Positions 22,801 to 24,183 of a DNA stretch of 24,183 nucleotides are shown one piece after another. This stretch comes from a virus. Below the pieces are notes generated by a model. That model made no database searches, was not told the origin of the DNA, and saw only the letters and a program-made list of their open reading frames with translations. Each line of letters starts with the position of its first letter. Position 1 is the first letter of the stretch. The DNA lies in IMG/VR virus record IMGVR_UViG_3300048117_000362, positions 1 through 24,183 of that record; one strand, written 5' to 3'. A program made the position numbers and the translations under genes.

Positions 22801-23562
22801 GTCTGCCCCGTTTTTACGCATCTCCTCCATCAAGATCGTATTAAAAGTAACGCCAAATGTTACCGGGAACATAGCCGCTGCGCCAGCATTCGGGTTTTTG
22901 GTTATCGCGGTGGCAGCAGCGCCCGTGGCAAGTGCTGGGGCATATTGAACAAGACTTTCGCCCGTGACCGCAAGGACGGCTTTAAGGCCGCCCTTTGTTG
23001 TCAATGCCGTTCTAAACATATCACCCCAGCTGGCGTTAGGGTCGGTAATGGCGTTCAGCGCTTCTGCCGTGTCCGCATCCATTGGGTATTCTGCAAGTTG
23101 AGCGCTTGAGTCAATCAAGCTGTCCGCAACCTTGTATGGGTCGCTAGTGTCCATATTGCCAATTGTAGAACCCTGCTGGGCGCGATAAAAACCGCGCTGC
23201 ATGGAGTCAGGGACTACAGCATCTGTAAATGTGCCAATAGCTTCGGGGAACGCATCTGTCGATGTTGGCCCGGATATAAGAGTTCCCATCGTTTCAAGGA
23301 AGCCCGGCGTTTCGAGGGGTGGTTCGTAAGGCTGGTATTCGGGCAAGTCCTCAAGATCAATCCCAAGGGCCGAGTAGCCGGACAGGCGCTCTTGGCCACC
23401 TAGCGTCTCAGTGGGAACATCTGGCGCACTGGGGCCAAGAGCATTAGGCTGAACACCGAGCGCTTCGTAACCAGCGCCTAAAGAGCTTGGTTCGGTAACA
23501 TCGAGTTCAATTCCTAGCGCTTCGTAACCAGCGCCCAGATTAGCCTTGGGTAACTTTGCCAA
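16891..23562 (-). CDS. Large polyvalent protein: ddrB-ParB domain plus metallopeptidase motif
   Basis: 2223 residues, TTG start with GAGGAG 6 bases upstream. The N-terminal 70 residues carry GYEALG repeats. A hydrophobic Ala/Gly region (about 190-380) could contact membrane. Residues about 500-850 match the ddrB-like ParB domain of phage polyvalent proteins (VELDPRQLGDSPIGDSGAPI, DGTIVSGNGRALTL). HEWFHALD at 1094-1101 is an HExxH zinc metallopeptidase motif in an LPD1-like context. Coiled coils follow, and the end (about 1700-2223) resembles LPD38-type helical regions with hydrophobic segments near 2000-2070. Such proteins are thought to be injected with phage DNA and to counter host defences; this is family-level knowledge. 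Confidence 0.88.
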   Translation of the reverse strand: MAKLPKANLGAGYEALGIELDVTEPSSLGAGYEALGVQPNALGPSAPDVPTETLGGQERLSGYSALGIDLEDLPEYQPYEPPLETPGFLETMGTLISGPTSTDAFPEAIGTFTDAVVPDSMQRGFYRAQQGSTIGNMDTSDPYKVADSLIDSSAQLAEYPMDADTAEALNAITDPNASWGDMFRTALTTKGGLKAVLAVTGESLVQYAPALATGAAATAITKNPNAGAAAMFPVTFGVTFNTILMEEMRKNGADPDDPANRDKIASLLQDENFWSDARVSAGAYSLPIAAFDALSFGLAGKLIAPAIAARSKLAVPAAAVGEVALQGVVGAAGEAAGELAQMGVGARDELSRGDIFLEGIAEGPIGAIETAIQTPANLSRQKAATEQRNLENALATEDVARAFDPTPGQGYNLNLDTGRPVSGYEALGIDIPSEAVTSTQTPVQTVSLEGQQAIAEPEVPATETPVLPDPVETPQNETPPAGRTLVETPNPRITNTAAVSNRREITSVDQSEAVTARPVIVELDDLKQATGALQPRDRSLAESDSGVRKRAVELDPRQLGDSPIGDSGAPIILSDGTIVSGNGRALTLREVYNDQDLVQQRISYKSFLRDYLDSNKGQAAPITDRQAGKLNADVASMRQPVLVMQIEGDITTDAAVRFAQGNNLDRTARMGATEQAQLDADRLTDSMLRVYMGGNIESRDNKMFLDAFSRDIVAENERGSFSRDGRLTKEGAQRIEAAILAKTYKDTGVLANMLESRDDNIRNITSAMLGASPAFARLQAEIAAGRIDAEYDITPAIVEVAKTISQLRNEGVKVKDFLAQQDAFTDLDPLVEALIVAFYDGNRALSAKKLTQVLGFYVDEASQKEAGGFFEDDTTSQDIVQVAREKVDRGEGSEDSGQISFIEQGSQRDAAQPIQSREQAQRPTDEKRSADTRGRRSETEGRSQQKLDRKAAPASQLDKVIDQRTRKTGQVETVEQSIIADVFVAAGYNADTAMSLPPKRQIKIISDTFEQRFGIKVIVKDNANVKSAINKLMAGYVAFENMAHSLQMPPSVLGLNGTLRFYLDGGLPGQGALAYYSNADKEIHQVVESNVFAHEWFHALDYWIQDSYGTRDIAIDSEESAESNRGQSARVRKARKEQKAFAEAAPSEVTEAFERLIRTLYTDAAAEAGKIMQLEKEIARLEARQRQTGKQYKSLEVAQGRLNNILAGRSSARVAASSMNEQTKGDNYLNRPTEMFARGGEAFVARQLDALKADSDLVSPGDNFYDVMAEDFIGENPFELTRMYPQAEDRLKVFGAYADLMQALYETGEFGQRNALDTGVGRTKLDPMGAWKTTPPRYQGSPMKKIFDEMDRETTAVKNAQIIQERKQPKIKHNKPLGMKVWESYDRFAGGIGIATKDGHILSISGRYADNKLMQDIRKKVTYNPGGMDGTVAGGTVYDKTQQRMNEYTAKLGQIVTQYDLDNLPVPVTDILRDFLTGQEDTIDLAIKHEGADYDLSVPARELRQLMDQIYTYLNKAGVNVNYLREGGYLPRMIDDTAIFENQKEFIQDASRVYEIIFTNEVGEFNASAEQLEAIIERLDRSITANLTSEMATKLADARSMVQNESAEVTLEESELQEIYEAVKKAEAEVKARNWNLAIGMAQSGDIQTGSTAANFTKKRSLPTEADRILQRYYIDNPIIAIQNYIMGATRKAEYNRAFGLQNIPKGQGKLQYNDYLDWAREQLVEQGVHRHDIHEFIETIKRAAGVNMATHSRTSWQNRMSDRVAAGVTVPLLGAATISSIAEPFTTALQTGDVRDGVKSFYFTLRQAWQSSSWMGDTDKFETLDQVARIIGASQDMQFGDVIKNRLGGGYLSDSKVNGFVTRFFIANMLGPVTNAQRRAQVQIFSKMFYEIAKDFNKYEGDKSESARTKLNRHKRMLQDFGVSEDALPQFVEYVINMNQENGELKYRQPTVSDLTNERGAIEGIASVYVNALSRASRMAVQDPQPGVKPLYAEHPLPRIIFAITSFIFAFQRNVIIKVAKGIIRDAKDNGKLRATQYAALRVALPAAMLYAGHLAVATLREAAFNKDRWEEKEREDELAQYLLMLGLSRAGFYGAFDPVVNGIYGIKYQRDLSNSVVGSISYYTTALAKMANTTFNDNENSLYDEYQGWQGFYEAIAVPAMSFGFAAVPENVVPRIAKQTMLYPGLLNLRSADAKKEFANQMVELFNGRRYVPRNEKQKRR
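22272..23553 (-). repeat. GYEALG peptide repeats of the large polyvalent protein
   Basis: Four short motifs: GAGYEALGIELD (about residue 11), GAGYEALGVQPN (about 29), SGYSALGIDLE (about 61) and SGYEALGIDIP (about 421). The first two also share the DNA word AGCGCTTCGTAACCAGCGCC on the plus strand, showing recent duplication. They may be short docking motifs for a virion partner (inference). Confidence 0.75.
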
Positions 23563-23573
23563 ACTTATCTCCT

Positions 23574-24183
23574 CTATTTGGAGGTGGCGATTAAATCGTC
23601 AATGATCTGTTGTCTTAACTCGCCCTGTATTCCAAATCTTCCAAGAAGCATTTGTGCGGCTTTTTCCCCAGTCAATTGGTCTTTCCTAAATTGCTGGCGA
23701 AGGTCTTGAAGGATATACAAAGGAACTTGGGTCTTATCTCGAAAACCAAAAACGCCTGTGCTGTATTCTTTTGTCTTACCAACGCTGGCACGGGCCAATC
23801 CATTTAACGCCACCCTGTCCGCTTGACTTGGGGTCAGACCCTTAGAACGGGCATCAGCATACTGGCTCGCATATTGATTTTGTATAAATGAGTGCATCGC
23901 CGTGTCCACATCCGGTTTGCCGGTAAACTCAACAGGGACACCTACGTCTGATGCGTCAAGCGGGGCTAAGACGTCCAGTAAGTCATTTTCATTTTTCTGG
24001 TCTTGAGGGGTAAATTTACTTCTATCGAAAGCGTTTTTATCTTTAGCTCGATTGTCAGTAGCGTTTCTGTCTAATTCAGCTTGGTCACCACGGAAACCTC
24101 TGTCTAAAGCAGCTTGCTCACCACGGAAACCTCTGTCTAAAGCAGCTTGCTCACCACGGAAACCTCTGTTTCTTGCACCTTCT
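23574..24183 (-). CDS. Virion-type protein, C-terminal part (cut by window edge)
   Basis: The frame is open from the right edge to the stop at 23574, giving 202 visible residues. The visible N-terminal part holds tandem RGFRGEQAALD repeats, then a charged linker (NATDNRAKDKNAF), then a helical C-terminal domain (SFIQNQYASQYADARSKGL, TGEKAAQMLLGRFGI). A GTG at 23909 could start a shorter protein, but the frame continues upstream with sensible composition, so I treat it as truncated. It precedes the large polyvalent protein by 11 bases and is probably an internal or ejected virion protein (inference). Confidence 0.72.
   Translation of the reverse strand, partial: EGARNRGFRGEQAALDRGFRGEQAALDRGFRGDQAELDRNATDNRAKDKNAFDRSKFTPQDQKNENDLLDVLAPLDASDVGVPVEFTGKPDVDTAMHSFIQNQYASQYADARSKGLTPSQADRVALNGLARASVGKTKEYSTGVFGFRDKTQVPLYILQDLRQQFRKDQLTGEKAAQMLLGRFGIQGELRQQIIDDLIATSK
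24061..24175 (-). repeat. 33-base tandem repeat in coding sequence
   Basis: Two perfect 33-base units (24091-24123 and 24124-24156), a degenerate unit on the left (24061-24090) and the start of another on the right (from 24157) encode RGFRGEQAALD eleven-residue repeats. The unit is a multiple of three, so copy-number change keeps the frame; the array may extend beyond the window. Confidence 0.85.

Overview
The window looks like part of the genome of a temperate tailed dsDNA phage, probably of a marine alphaproteobacterium. The host is inferred from the general look of the tail, DUF6321 and small basic proteins, which resemble marine viral families; no host gene is present. There is no rRNA, tRNA or CRISPR array. 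Almost every base is coding and most neighbouring genes overlap by 1-17 bases.

Layout. (1) 1-3606, minus strand: small terminase subunit, a DUF6321 protein, a small basic protein, a possible 27-residue Cys-rich peptide, a tail fibre with a C-terminal S74 chaperone, and the start of another tail protein running off the left edge. (2) 3634-6751, plus strand: a nine-gene operon of small unknown proteins with its own promoter and terminator. (3) 6951-14650, minus strand: replication and recombination genes (Cro/CII-like regulator, RuvC-like resolvase, PD-(D/E)XK nuclease, PrimPol-helicase, Zn-ribbon protein, DUF6378 protein and unknowns). (4) 14651-16418, plus strand: control region, XRE repressor, excisionase-like HTH protein and tyrosine integrase. 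(5) 16425-16673: attP-like region with repeated integrase arm sites. (6) 16670-24183, minus strand: a one-TM protein, a 2223-residue large polyvalent protein (ddrB-ParB plus metallopeptidase motif), and the C-terminal part of another virion-type protein with tandem repeats. Structural genes run leftward at both edges, as expected if a circular or permuted genome was cut inside the structural block.

The main discovery is in region 2. Two type I hammerhead ribozymes with intact catalytic cores (4769-4842 and 5653-5719) divide the nine genes into three groups of three. Each ribozyme starts inside the last codons of the preceding gene, whose stop codon lies in stem II, and cleaves 34-41 bases after that stop. 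Each predicted downstream RNA would then begin exactly with a small hairpin (loop AATCCC), followed by an A-rich CTGATGAGGTAAA leader and the next start codon. The promoter-proximal RNA appears to begin with the same kind of hairpin (loop AATCTC) and the same leader. I infer a self-processing operon that yields three tricistronic mRNAs with equivalent 5' ends. The downstream hairpin arm is a copy of the ribozyme stem I strand, so it could displace the ribozyme after cleavage.

Other points: a hairpin terminator directly before the PrimPol gene whose loop is complementary to that gene's Shine-Dalgarno sequence; a CTTCCG repeat cluster in the replication operon (possible origin); a 10-base operator-like word shared by the lysogeny control region and the ribozyme operon promoter; a G-quadruplex motif beside the terminase gene; and an intact attP suggesting a non-integrated genome.
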